From Paralvinella palmiformis (taxonomy: Eukaryota > Annelida > Polychaeta > Terebellida > Alvinellidae), in the NCBI GenBank assembly GCA_025642065.1, contig JAODUP010000414.1, positions 128,501 to 192,500 of the forward strand: a DNA stretch of 64,000 nucleotides. Direction: 5' to 3'. The notes beneath the pieces were generated by a model that saw nothing but the letters and a program-made list of their open reading frames with translations, did no database searches and was not told the origin of the DNA. Both the position numbers and the translations under genes were made by a program. Shown piece after piece: positions 1 through 10,230 of this stretch. The stretch's first letter is position 1. Each line of letters opens with the position of its first letter.

Positions 1-220
1 TTAATTTGTATAATATGACGTCATATCGGAATTTTTGACAGAGAGCTTACGTTTGATGACTTCGCCAAATAATTGTAAGCTAATTCCTCCGTGTAGGAGG
101 AGGGTGGGGCCTTCAACCCCTATGTGTTTTCAACTGGTTTTAACTTCTGTTACACGACTTTACGATACAAATATTTGCGGATGAATTTAACCTACGTTTT
201 ACTACGTCACGCCAGCAGTC

Positions 221-254
<34 letters not shown>

Positions 255-880
255 CTCGTCCATATTACGTCATCGAACTGTGACAGCCATATTGTATTTA
301 GCGCCAGACTGGAGAGGATAACGTGTGCTGGTTGAAATCGTAGGTCACGAGGTAGGGCGTGACGTGGCACTTGATCACGTGCTGCTCTATCGCTTCTATA
401 TACACGTCACGTGACAATCATTAGAATGATGAGTACAACATGACCTAGAAATATCTCCTCAAAGTATACACATTTAGTCAGTTTAAAACTATAATAAACA
501 CTGTGAAATAATTGTCAAAAGTTATTATTATTATTATTAACATCATTGTAGGCTGAGACTCATTTAAAAATAATTAAATGTCGTTTAGTGTTGTCACGGG
601 ACAGCCATATCACGTAGACGAGCCCGCGCACGCACGCACACACGCACACTAGCGCGCGTGCTCACACACATACACTACGAAGACTGCCGGTTCCTAACTT
701 CGCATTGAAACAGAAATAGGAACCAGACTTTAGTAAAATTTTCGCTGGTAAAATAAATACTTCAGACACATGTTATTGGACTTAAAAAGGGTTTCTTCAA
801 CCGAAAGTAGTCCGGCTATTTGGGCCGAGTTAAAGGTCAGCTGTTACTGGTTAGGTCGGACGTTATAGAATAATAATATA
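1..880. other. Low-copy non-coding DNA with short microsatellites
   Basis: No coding exon is recognisable. The stretch has a perfect CRE palindrome TGACGTCA at 16-23, a (GT)n tract at 221-252, a TCACGTGA palindrome at 407-414, a short (ATT)n run near 522-540 and a CA/CG-rich purine-pyrimidine stretch at 628-672. Open frames here run through the GT tract on both strands and carry no domain. Confidence 0.6.
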
Positions 881-899
881 AATTGTTACTCGAATAGAA

Positions 900-931
<32 letters not shown>

Positions 932-957
932 CTCTGTTTTCTATTCGAGTAACAATT
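881..957. repeat. Foldback element: 22-bp perfect inverted repeat around an AT tract
   Basis: The arm at 881-902 is the exact reverse complement of 936-957, 22 of 22 positions. The spacer is almost entirely (AT)n and can itself pair, so one strand could form a long hairpin. Homology between the arms stops abruptly at both outer ends. This could be a miniature inverted-repeat element, or a microsatellite that arose inside a palindrome. No target-site duplication could be identified. Confidence 0.85.
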
Positions 958-1210
958 GTTTGGTCACAATTTTATACGAAGATTTATAAACAACACAAAA
1001 ATATGTGGTCGCGCCTTTATTAAATGTAACATCACATACACACGCACGCACACACACACACACAGAAGAAAAAAACACACACACACGCAAACACACACAC
1101 GCGCAGAGAGAGAGAAGAGAGAGAGAGTTATGTTTCAAACTGACTTCTATAATATATCTATCTATTTCTTGTATCTAAACATCCTCCAGGAAACAACCGC
1201 CAGATACTAA
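958..1210. repeat. CA/CG microsatellite followed by a GA tract
   Basis: Positions 1033-1103 are an imperfect (CA)n tract with CG interruptions, and 1104-1128 is a (GA)n run. The flanks are AT-rich and unremarkable. Opposing open frames through this stretch are microsatellite translations. Confidence 0.9.
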
Positions 1211-1780
1211 TATATATTGACCCGACTTCGTATCGATGTGCGGTCGCTTCTGTACGTGCGTCTACGTACGTGCGCGTATGTGCACGAGTGGCTTACATAT
1301 GGCGCCACGTCATAAATAACATCGAACGCCGATGGTCGTATGCGCGGACCGCCTGCGCACAGCGCCGCGCCGAGCCGCGCGCAGCCCGACGGGAAGGCGC
1401 GCTAGGCAATCTGGGAACTGGCTCTCTAGTCCAGAACTAGGTCACTTGTTAGAGCTTCGGCGAGTTGATCGATCAGCCCCGTTCGTTGAAGAATTGCCTT
1501 TAATCGCCGCATTTAGTTGTTTATTTCAGTCAGTTCTCTCGGAGCTGGCTCCATGTTTTTTCGGACTTCGGCTTCTCGCTGATTCCCACCGAGCAGACGA
1601 CAGCCATTTTGGCTCTCGATTTTGGCGCGTTTTCTGCGTAGCGTTTTTGATGTCGGTGGTTTTTGGTTGTCTTTTTTTGTTTTGTTTTTGGCGAGGAATT
1701 TGATTGAAGTCAGCTCCCGTAATGTTTTTGTCTTCGCCGGGTGGTTTCTCCAGTCGGGCTGAAGATAAAACACCTGTTTA
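1211..1780. promoter_or_regulatory. CpG-rich, promoter-like island
   Basis: CpG content rises sharply at 1225-1420 relative to the flanks. A TATA-like CATAAATA lies at 1311-1318, directly after ACGTCA, and is followed by a very GC-rich segment with TGCGCA motifs. Further on there are CCATTTTGGC-type and pyrimidine-rich stretches. One frame is open at 1332-1703, but its product is arginine/cysteine/phenylalanine-rich with no known domain. A promoter or 5' untranslated exon is plausible. Direction and start site cannot be fixed without transcripts. Confidence 0.25.
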
Positions 1781-2037
1781 ATGATGAGAAACGGATGTGT
1801 CAAGTATCCATCACTCGTTTGATTGGTGGGTTCTTCTCTTTTTCTCTCTCTCTGTCTCTCTCTCTCTATCTCTCTGTGTGTGTGTGTGTGTGTGTGTGAG
1901 CTCACACACAAGCATTGATATAGAAAGTCGAAAATCTCTACATCATCTGAAAATATTAATGAGGGTTACATCTAAAACGTGTTAATATATATTTGTCCGT
2001 ATTTTGGTAATAGTACTAGTGGTAGTAGTAGTAGTAG

Positions 2038-2074
<37 letters not shown>

Positions 2075-2372
2075 AAGGAGCTGAAACAGACAACATAAAG
2101 TGCAAATCCTATACACTATCGGGCAGACACAGACAGGCAGACAGGCGGACCCCATACTGCAAACTGTTCTGGCTTCGGATATATATAAATCATATTCCTG
2201 CAGATATCCGATAATTAATTTTCCATGTTTCTCGCTGCCTCTATACAGGATATTCAATGTTTATCGGATATTATACGACGTCAGCTGACTTGTTTAGAAC
2301 CTATATGGCGGCTGACTTAGTGATGTTTGTGTTAAACATCTGCCACATGGAGGTCTATATAGGCAGTACACA

Positions 2373-2432
<60 letters not shown>

Positions 2433-2560
2433 CACACGCACGCACGCCCCCCGCACACAAACAACACAGAGCGGGAGGAGGATATCTTAACATTAACCCA
2501 AATTTAATAAGTCGTAATGACACTAATATATTATTTAAGTATTACATACGTAGGGTAGGG
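1781..2560. repeat. Cluster of four microsatellites
   Basis: Contains (CT)n passing into (GT)n at 1843-1898, (GTA)n at 2020-2039, (TA)n at 2040-2072 and a long (CACG)n-type array at 2368-2448. The last is alternating purine-pyrimidine, the sequence class that favours Z-DNA. Intervening DNA is low-copy with no gene signal. Confidence 0.92.
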
Positions 2561-2793
2561 CGGGGGGTGGCTTTGGTGATTTTTGAGAAATACCCTCTTG
2601 CAGGTTATTGAGTGTGAGACAGAGATGAACTTTTAAATCATTGTTAACACTGAGGAAGGTGTGCTGGTTGGTTGGGGGGGGGGGGGTAGATGGGTCCATG
2701 TATTATGAGAATTGGAGACAATTATGGAATGATAAATATACAGAGCATGTTGTCGACTATGTTTGGTTAGAGGTTAGAAGGTGGTTTCTTGTT

Positions 2794-2844
<51 letters not shown>

Positions 2845-2883
2845 GAGAGAGAGAGAGAGAGAGAGACCCATCACACATACACG

Positions 2884-2943
<60 letters not shown>

Positions 2944-2954
2944 TATGCACGCAC

Positions 2955-3013
<59 letters not shown>

Positions 3014-3160
3014 AGAGACCACACACACACACACGCGCGTGCGCGCGAGCACCCCCCCCCCCGTCATCACACGGTGTAATTATCATATAAATTGAACATT
3101 GTACCGTCGTCTGTCTGACAAGCTGGTGTCATCCTCAGACATGGTCAAGTCACTGATATA
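2561..3160. repeat. Compound TA/GA/CA microsatellite block
   Basis: From 2799 to 3062 the sequence cycles through (TA)n, (GA)n, (CA)n, (TA)n, (GA)n, a short GCAC link, (TA)n, (GA)n, (CA)n and a poly-C run. The order (TA)n then (GA)n is repeated three times, which suggests duplication of a compound tract and not independent births. A poly-G run lies near 2676-2687. Frames open on both strands here are artefacts. Confidence 0.95.
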
Positions 3161-3164
3161 TTGA

Positions 3165-3412
3165 TTATCCTCTAGAAGGCCTCCTCTAGGTCACCTCGCT
3201 CCTCTACATTAGCTCTTATGGTATAGCTCCTCCCAGGTCAGCTGCTAGGAGAGCTCCTCTAGGTCACCTTCTCGTACCTCAACTGCTGTTGGCCATCTCG
3301 TACAGGACAGCTGCTCTATGACAGCTGTTATAGGACAGCTCTTATAGGACAGCTCTTATAGGACAGCCCTTATAGGACAGCCCTTATAGGACAGCCCTTA
3401 TATAGGATAACT
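3165..3412. repeat. 14-bp minisatellite with degenerate leader
   Basis: Six consecutive units start with ATAGGACAG at 3330, 3344, 3358, 3372, 3386 and 3400, a strict 14-bp spacing. The preceding 160 bp has diverged versions (AGGTCA, CAGCTG and CTCCTCT patches), so the array probably extends back to about 3165 in decayed form. Confidence 0.9.
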
Positions 3413-3666
3413 CTTCTCACCTATGGGGCTAGTACTCTAGACGAAGCTGTTAAAACTCTAGTTTGACTCTTATTTATGGCAATCTAGTCCATATTATCGG
3501 CCATTTAATTCTGACCCAGTTAGAGTTGACATCCGGTCAGAGAGGGAGACATAGGTGGTGGGGGGGGGGATTGTCTCTGTCAGACTCTACACCAACAATT
3601 ACTTTTATTTCCATTATTAGTCCGTCTGTCTGTTATATCTGGTGAGTTATATATAAATTACGTGTG

Positions 3667-3701
<35 letters not shown>

Positions 3702-3749
3702 GTTGGGGGAGTCATCTGGGTGAAAACGTCGTAATAAGTTTACACGGAT

Positions 3750-3795
<46 letters not shown>

Positions 3796-3862
3796 TAGAC
3801 AGACAGACAGACGGACACACACACACACACAAACACACACACAACGGTAAATACACGACGCC
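3413..3862. other. Low-copy DNA with GT, GA and GACA microsatellites
   Basis: A (GT)n tract at 3662-3702 is followed at 3752-3842 by (CA)n, (GA)n, (GACA)n and (CA)n in order. A G-run sits near 3560. No gene signal is visible. The interval ends where the (ATC)n tail of the neighbouring SINE begins. Confidence 0.7.
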
Positions 3863-4065
3863 GATGATGATGATGATGATGATGATGATTGATGTTTTAC
3901 GGCCACTTTTGTGAACACGGTAGGCTAAATGGGCCGAGCGGCCTCCAAAGGTAAAGAAGCGAAGTCAAAGATGAAACACCCTTCAGATATGCCCAGGCCG
4001 AGATTCGCACTCGGGTGGTAGTGATCGGTGATCCGACGGGCTACCAACTGTACCACGGAGGCGCC
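3863..4065 (-). mobile_element. tRNA-derived SINE, full length (SINE-1a)
   Basis: Read on the minus strand the copy runs from a tRNA-like head (GGCGCCTCCGTGG, then a B-box-like region GAGTGCGAATCTC) through a body containing CTTCAGATATG-type, TTTCATCTTTGACTTCG and GGCCCATTTAGCCTACCG blocks. It ends in AAAAGTGGCCGTAAAACATC and an (ATC)n tail at 3863-3887. The B box has a G where other copies have T, so internal promoter activity is probably lost. Its long trinucleotide tail supplies the adjacent GAT microsatellite. Confidence 0.9.
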
Positions 4066-4299
4066 CTAAATGCTTTGGTGTATACTCTGACAGTAAGTCC
4101 TATAGAAGGACACTGAATGGCCTAAATTGTGCCAGTGTGTCGTTAAACAACATCCATCCTATAGAAGGCCGTGTTTGTTCTAAGATTGGTTGTTAATTTA
4201 TTCGATTATAAATAAATCTTTACTCGACATCCAATCAGATAAATATGTTGATGGCTGGTCTCAATTGTATTTCTTTATAGAAAATGAATGAATGAATGA

Positions 4300-4331
<32 letters not shown>

Positions 4332-4599
4332 GTTAGTCAGTCAGTCAGTCAGTCGGTCAAATCAGTGCTTTATTTACACTCGGTACCAGTCTCACTTACG
4401 ATAATCAGATGGTTAGACCAAAGCTTTTATATTGACGCATGAAAATCCCACATTGACTGACAACACCTAGATTCTACCCCACAGGTCACGGTTATGTAAT
4501 GCAGCTCGTTACTCGCTGCATCACGGATGCCTTGGCCTAAACCGTATCATTGTACTTGCTGATCTCCCTGGCACTGGTACTCCAGACGGCGATTGTCAC
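4066..4599. other. Decayed repeat tail, then tetranucleotide arrays
   Basis: Positions 4128-4155 contain TGTCGTTAAACAACATCC, which resembles the GTAAAACATC end of the SINE next to it and may be the 3' end of another retroposon. Tetranucleotide runs follow at 4282-4355: (AATG)n, (AATC)n, (AGTC)n. The rest is low-copy with no exon signal. Confidence 0.5.
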
Positions 4600-4725
4600 G
4601 TCGGTGTATCTGGATCCAGATATCCGGACACGGATGGTACGTTCCTGTACATATATCCCACGGTCATCCGTATGTCTAGATCCAGACATCCGGATCTTGT
4701 TTGTATCCAGATATCTGGACAGTGT
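4600..4725. repeat. Cluster of CCAGATATC-type palindromes
   Basis: Contains a 16-bp perfect palindrome at 4607-4622 (TATCTGGATCCAGATA), a related block AGATCCAGACATCCGGAT near 4677-4695, and a 14-bp perfect palindrome at 4706-4719 (TCCAGATATCTGGA). The blocks look like diverged copies of one dyad-symmetric unit. They could be an old tandem repeat or a multi-site binding element. Similar single motifs recur elsewhere (13.75, 21.4-21.65, 25.9 and 58.9 kb). Confidence 0.6.
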
Positions 4726-5321
4726 TCGTATGCTGTTGGCCCTTTCATGAGCGATGGGTGTTAATGGTGGTGGTTAGGTGACAGTGCGTGAAGAAGTGGG
4801 TGAAGGTGGGTGATGGTTTTCGTCATAGTGGGTGAAGAGGGAATGACAGCTGATGGGCAGAGAACAGGTACGCTGGGTGGGGAATGTGTGACGTCATGTG
4901 CGAACTCTACGGGCAATAGACGGGAAAGGAGGGGGGGGGGCGTATATTGTTCCTCCTTCTCAGATCTTTTATTAATCTTTATTCTTTTGATCCAGATTCC
5001 TTTTCACCATCAATATGTACATATCCAGACACCTTTACGTTTATAATCCTGAAGACCAGGTGCGCCTTTCTTGTAATCTTAGCATCCCGATAAATATTAT
5101 TAATGAAAGATAGTGTGTCTCCTGCCAGATATACAAACAATAGACAGACAAACGTATAGACAGACAGACAGACAGACAGACAAACATATAGACAAACAGA
5201 AAGACGGATGGATATAGTCACTCACTCATTAACTCACTCACCTACCCACTACCTACCCTCACTCACTCACTCTTCTTTTTCTTGACTTATAATTTTCTCG
5301 TAACTGAAATTTATTAAACAG

Positions 5322-5368
<47 letters not shown>

Positions 5369-5800
5369 ACAACACACCGTGTTTTGCTATATTTTTATTC
5401 AAAACACAAACAACACGATATGGGAATTTAGATAACAACAACAACAACAACAATAACAACAACAGAACAATATAACAACAACATCTTTTTTATACTATTT
5501 GTCAAAACTGTGACGTATAATATTATCTCAACGGTAATGTGGTCGAGCGTAATGTGAAGACACCCGAATTCCAATCGCCCTTGACGTCGTAATTTTCTTT
5601 CCCGAATTCATCAATTGACTCGGCCATGGACTGTTATGGTCTACGGTGGACAGCTGGAAACAATATACTCCCCGAGCAGCTGACTGCGTGGGCGTACCGT
5701 ACAGGTCCATAATCGGAAAGGGTCAATCACCGACGCGTAAAACCTTAGCCCTAAAAACAACTAAAAATTCCTCATAGCAGGCTTGAGACGTGAAAATATA
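4726..5800. other. Low-copy DNA with GACA, CACT, TA and CAA microsatellites
   Basis: A CRE palindrome is at 4889-4896. Simple repeats are (GACA)n near 5140-5200, CACT-rich sequence at 5218-5272, (TA)n at 5327-5366 and (CAA)n at 5430-5465. No frame shows a domain. Confidence 0.65.
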
Positions 5801-6055
5801 ATTTTGCGGTATTCGGTATGCGGCACGCGGCGTGCGGCGGAGCGAATTCCTAAGCTCGATTCCAATTTTGCGGTCGTGGACGGCGACTCGCGTCGTCTGG
5901 ATACGGATAAGACAAATCGGAGCTATCCACGTGGAGATACGAAACGGAAACCCCCCCAAAAAAAAACGTCAAAATAGGGAATGATTCCAAACCCAAATGG
6001 GGGTCGTTTTTAATCGTTTTCCGCCCGAAGATGGCGGGGGAAAAATTTAATCGTT
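5801..6055. other. CpG-rich segment with the left arm of a 17-bp inverted repeat
   Basis: The 17-mer CGGTATGCGGCACGCGG at 5814-5830 recurs exactly in inverted orientation at 6391-6407. Both lie in short runs of ATGCGG/ACGCGG/GTGCGG heptamer-like units. A SINE lies between the arms. Confidence 0.6.
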
Positions 6056-6232
6056 CTGTTTTACGGCACTTATTTAGAGAGATAATGTGTAACTGTTGAT
6101 GTTTATTAGCCTAAATGGGCGGAGCGACGTCCGCGGGTGATGAGTGAAAGATGAAACACCATTCAGACATAGCACGGTCTGGATTCGAACCCCGGTGCTG
6201 GTAGATCTGTGGCGAACCGCGCTATCAGTTGA
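6056..6232 (-). mobile_element. tRNA-derived SINE copy, diverged (SINE-1b)
   Basis: On the minus strand the head carries a good B-box-like GGTTCGAATCC and a GATAGCGCGGTTCGCC-type A-region, then TTTCATCTTTCACTC and CCCATTTAGGCTAA. The 3' end (GTTTTACGGC, about 6057) is separated from the body by about 35 bp of extra sequence. The tRNA half differs from the 3863 copy and matches those at 32892, 35773 and 45384, defining a second subfamily. Confidence 0.75.
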
Positions 6233-6534
6233 TTGTTGTTAGAAGAAAGAAGTTGGTGGCTAATCCGTAAAAATGTCCGATTTCTGTTTTGTTGTTGTTG
6301 TCCTAAATACCAGCGCCATGATACCTGGCCCTCTGGTGGGCAAGCGAAATGTGAGAAATAAAACGCGCAGCGTTCCGCAATCATTCGTATCCGCGTGCCG
6401 CATACCGCATGCCGCCTCCGTACTTAAGGAATTCCGGTTTTATCGTTCGATTTTTAACGCGTGCTATCCGAATTAGGATGTTCCCCTGGCAGTTGACCGT
6501 CGTAGCAGATTGTACAGGAAACATGTGATCCGTG
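6233..6534. other. Low-copy segment with the right arm of the 17-bp inverted repeat
   Basis: The inverted copy CCGCGTGCCGCATACCG lies at 6391-6407. Nothing else stands out, and no exon is supported. Confidence 0.5.
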
Positions 6535-6945
6535 CGTCGTCTTCGTTGTTGTTATTATGTCGCTGTTCTTGTCGTTGTTGTTGTGTCGCTGTTCTTGTCG
6601 TTGGGTTGTTGTTGTTGTGTCTCTGTTCTTGTTGTTGTTCTTGTGTCGCTGTTCTTGTCGTTGTTGTTGTGTCGGCTGTTATTGTCGTCGTTGTTGTTGT
6701 TTTTCTGTTCTTTCTGGTCGTTGTTGTGTCACTGTTCTTGTCGTTGTTGTTGTTCTTCTTCTTCTTGTTTCGCTGTTCTTGTCGTCGTTGTTGTTGTTGT
6801 GTCGCTGTTCTTGTCGTCGTCGTTGTTGATGTTGTGTCTCTGTTCTTGCTGTTCTTTGTCGTTGTTTTATTGTTGTGTTGTTGTTTTTGTTGTTGTTGTT
6901 GTTTCGCTGTTCTTGTCGTTGTTGTTGCCAGTTCTGTGACGCGTC
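6535..6945. repeat. 26-bp GTT-rich minisatellite
   Basis: Units of TCGCTGTTCTTGTCG plus a variable (TTG)n spacer repeat about fifteen times with small indels. All three forward frames are open across much of it and translate to Leu/Val/Cys/Phe/Ser runs, as expected for a T/G-only strand. The strand bias (almost no A) is strong. Confidence 0.93.
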
Positions 6946-7268
6946 GCGTTATGTTCTCTCTCCGCTGGTGTCTTAATTACCCCTGGATAACCTATGACCT
7001 GTGACCTTTAACTTTTAATCCAAATGTAATTAGGTCAGAAGACAGACATGGCGGACAGATGTAAACAATGTCTGTTTTGCTGACGTACTTATGTAAAGGT
7101 TATCAACCAAGGATTGGTTAATGGATATCGGTTTGTGTGCGTGCGTGTCCGTGCGTGCGTGCATGTACAGTTTGTTTTTGTACTCAGATAACAGCGGGTA
7201 AGACCCTAATTCCTACCAACCCCCCGTCTCCAAATTAACCCCCCCCCCCAATAAACTACGTCATACAT

Positions 7269-7298
7269 CACGTGACTCACCACGTGTTATACCACGTG
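7269..7298. promoter_or_regulatory. Three CACGTG E-boxes at exact 12-bp spacing
   Basis: CACGTG starts at 7269, 7281 and 7293. The first is embedded in TCACGTGA, and the other two are preceded by C (CCACGTG). CACGTG is the classic site of bHLH-leucine-zipper proteins (USF, MITF/TFE, MYC/MAX). Spacing slightly above one helical turn places the sites on a gently rotating face. Function is inferred. Confidence 0.4.
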
Positions 7299-7485
7299 AC
7301 ATAACACGCCACGTCTGACGTAACGTGAACAGATTAGAGCCAACGTCATCAGGAACCAACAAACTATTAAACACTTCATCCATAATTCATGAAATATTTA
7401 TACAAATTTAATAGGAAGCCTCTTGTTCGTCACCACGTGACCACCCCCGCCATTAAAACCAGGTGTTCGCCGTGGCAGTGTAATT

Positions 7486-7498
7486 GTTGCTTAGCAAC
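7486..7498. promoter_or_regulatory. RFX X-box-like palindrome
   Basis: GTTGCTTAGCAAC is a perfect inverted pair of the RFX half-site GTTGC with a 3-bp centre. RFX proteins bind X-boxes upstream of ciliary genes in animals. No adjacent gene is visible, so a role is unproven. Confidence 0.4.
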
Positions 7499-8037
7499 GT
7501 TTGTCTGGGAGTTTAATCAGCGGAAGTGTGTAATAAGTAAACGATAGGCTGGTACCTGATATGGTCGCGGCCGCCACATTGGAAGTATCCCCTTCGAGGC
7601 GTCGCGTGTGGCGCTCTGACATGGCAGGTGTCATCCGATCAATATAAACAGCTTTGATCTGGTAATTAGAAATCAACATAATTTAGAATTTAGAAACAGG
7701 TCGCTTTCAGACACGATTTCAACGCGTTTGGTGTCCATCTTGGAAAATGTCGTCGTTTTATGCCCGTGATGACAGAAGTTGACAGATTAGTTCATTTCTG
7801 CGGTGAAATTTACCACACTTACACCCCCCCCCCAACTCCCCCATCCGAGTCGACTCTGTCCGTAATTGGTTCCTGGCTCATGTTGGTCCTCCATCTTTGT
7901 CGGCCATGTTGGCAACAGGACGCATGCGCGAAGTTTGGCGAGAGGCAAACGGCGCTGGCATTTATCGTCTGCTGACGGAGTTTTCTGAACTAATCTGAAT
8001 CTCGCACCACGTTTTCTTTCATTACCCGGATGGGGGC

Positions 8038-8050
8038 GCTGCTAAGCAAC
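8038..8050. promoter_or_regulatory. Second X-box-like site
   Basis: GCTGCTAAGCAAC has one intact GCAAC half and one half with a single mismatch. It lies 552 bp from the perfect site at 7486. Confidence 0.3.
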
Positions 8051-8249
8051 GACGGCCAACTTACTGTGTTGTTTGAAAGGAAAACAACAACAAAATGTCC
8101 AGACTTTCACCATCATCGTCACCATCACAACAACAAATTAATTAACGTGAAGAAATATGCTAATGTCGTGACCTAGATTTACTGGGTTTTACTTCTGACT
8201 GGCCAATCACAGTGGATCTTAACTGACAAATTTACCGTGACTGAGTTGG

Positions 8250-8250
<1 letters not shown>

Positions 8251-8291
<41 letters not shown>

Positions 8292-8556
8292 GTGTGTGTG
8301 CTTATTATACAATAAACAGTTAACATCTGCCATTTTATCTATGTGTACATATTTCGAATGGTCGTTCCCCTCTTTGCGCACTATTTTCATACTTCCCGGC
8401 AGTAGAGGTGTATGGTATTTGCACCAGAAGAGCTGGTACTGTACTATCAATGAACTGATAAACACTAGATTAGTTTTACTTTATAATCGCTAGTATCTGG
8501 ATCGTGCCGTGGTAGTTATTTTACGCGCGCGTGTGTGTGTGCGTGTGTGTGTGTGT
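8251..8556. repeat. TA/TG microsatellite and GT tract
   Basis: (TA)n at 8252-8288 runs into (TG)n to 8300. A separate CG/GT alternating tract is at 8524-8556. GCCATTTTAT at 8329-8338 is the reverse complement of a 10-mer that recurs in the window. Confidence 0.9.
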
Positions 8557-9274
8557 TCTTTATCGCTGGCCGATTGCTGATTCGAGTAAAAACAAACGTT
8601 TTCCTTCCCAAACAAGCGTTTAATAGTAAACACATCTTACTACGACCTTGCCTCTACGTCGGTGGAACTTTTTTTCTGCTTTCTTCTTCAGATCTGAATC
8701 ACTCGGCGTTTTCTTTTCGTTTTCTCGAACCGATTCTTCACCCACACCTGGATAACTCCACGATCAACTAGACAGATTAACCCCGACGCTGATATAAATA
8801 TCGTTTCCGGAGCGAGCCCATTGATAGAGCATTTCTGCGGGAAGTGAACCGATCCGTTTCAAACTAGCCGAACACATTTGACCGACGGTGTATAAGGCAT
8901 ATAGCGAGCGAGCCGAGATGCGCTTTTGTCGGAGAGTGTACAGTCGCCGAATAGCGCGCGTGTACTTTTGGCGTACGGTGCGAAAGCCGTTTGAATGGCG
9001 GCCAATTTGTGTTTGTGTATATTGCTGAAGTAGCTTTTTTGACCATATTCGCGTAGCACACGCTTTTGGCCAGCAGCGTGTACCAAAAACTATGGTTACT
9101 GCGCGCCGTTTAGACTGTTTGCAACATTTAGTTAACGGGGGTATACAACATCTGATCAACGAACGGTTCTCAGGTGCACTTTGTGTGCGTTATTTCTGCG
9201 TTTATCAGACACACGCCTAATTCTAACGCTGTGATTGGATGGTTGAGTGCGTGAGTGAGTGATTGTGTGTTCAA
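8557..9274. other. Low-copy DNA, no gene recognised
   Basis: The minus strand has open frames at 8764-9159, 8859-9086 and 8864-9061 in overlapping registers. The longest product (131 aa) is basic and Cys/Arg-rich without a domain, and the overlapping frames argue against constraint. A small retained exon cannot be excluded. Confidence 0.4.
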
Positions 9275-9432
9275 ATTTGTGCACATGGTAGGCTAAATGG
9301 GGCGAGCGACCTCCAAAGTTAATGAAACGAAGTCAACGATGAAACATCCTTCAGATATTCCGACGCCGAGATTCGAACTCATATGGTAGTTATCTGTGGT
9401 CCAACGCGCTACCAACTAGACCAGGGAAACGC
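9275..9432 (-). mobile_element. tRNA-derived SINE, 3' truncated (SINE-1a)
   Basis: The minus-strand copy lacks the GGCCGTAAAACATC end and the (ATC)n tail; homology starts at the GTGCACAAAT block. The body and tRNA head are present, with GAGTTCGAATCTC as the B-box region near 9370-9382. The usual (ATC)n position is taken by unrelated sequence. Confidence 0.8.
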
Positions 9433-10230
9433 AGTCACATCTTTCTTAGATAATCCACCATAAGAGTGAGTGAGTGAGTGAGTGAGTCTGAACAAAGTTC
9501 TAAATGAGACATTTTTTAGACTGCATTATAAGACAGAGTGAGTGAGGGAGTGAGCGGGTCAGTCAGTCAGTCAGTCAGTCAGTCAGTCGGTGAAGACAAA
9601 GGCACATAACTATCAATTACACCCCCCCCCTCCCCCGTTTTAGTTTTAACCACCTCGTACAAACGTGCGGCTGTGTGCAGCAGCGGGGCAATTCTAAACC
9701 CAGAATCCCGCCGGGGAGTTTGCGGGTGACGGGTCCATTTTTTTCCCCGACGACGCAGTGTCCCTTTCCCCCGAACAGATCGGACGCGAGGTGCATTCGA
9801 AACATCCGCCAATTCCCCGGTCGCGCCAAGTTTTTTCCGTTCCATCTGAAAATTTCGACTTTTCCAACCCCGTCGGTCGTATTGAGAAGTGATAATTGTA
9901 TTCATGACGTCATGACTAATTGATGGCCTCCAGGAGAATAAAACGGGGACGTTCGTAGCGTCATCGACGCCCCCAGGCGGCCATATGAATAAACGGATAG
10001 CGTGTATTAATCATTTCTCTCCCGAAGATGATCGCGACGATAATATTGACGACACAGCAACGGCAGCTACGGCAACCCCATCAGCAGCGGGCCACCACCA
10101 CAACAACGACGACCACAACAACAACAACGACGACGACAACGACCACCACCACAACAACAACAACAACACCGAGACAACTACAAGAACAATACTTCCATAG
10201 CATTTATCTGAAATCGAAATTCGTTCGTTA
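9433..10230. other. Tetranucleotide arrays, a CpG-rich stretch and an ACC/AAC tract
   Basis: (GAGT)n at 9463-9486 and (AGTC)n at 9559-9589 precede a poly-C run at 9621-9629. Positions 9660-9900 are CpG-rich and low-copy with frames open on both strands but no domain. A CRE palindrome is at 9905-9912. Positions 10093-10172 form a CAC/CAA/CGA trinucleotide tract that translates as Thr or Asn/Asp/His runs. Confidence 0.6.

Larger units (their letters stand above)
6946..8250. other. Low-copy island rich in factor-like palindromes
   Basis: No exon is supported. The interval contains the phased CACGTG triplet, another CACGTG at 7434-7439 and two X-box-like palindromes (all listed separately or here), poly-C runs near 7240 and 7826, and several CGCCAT/CCATCTTGG (YY1-like) matches. 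Microsatellites are scarce relative to the rest of the window. Confidence 0.55.
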
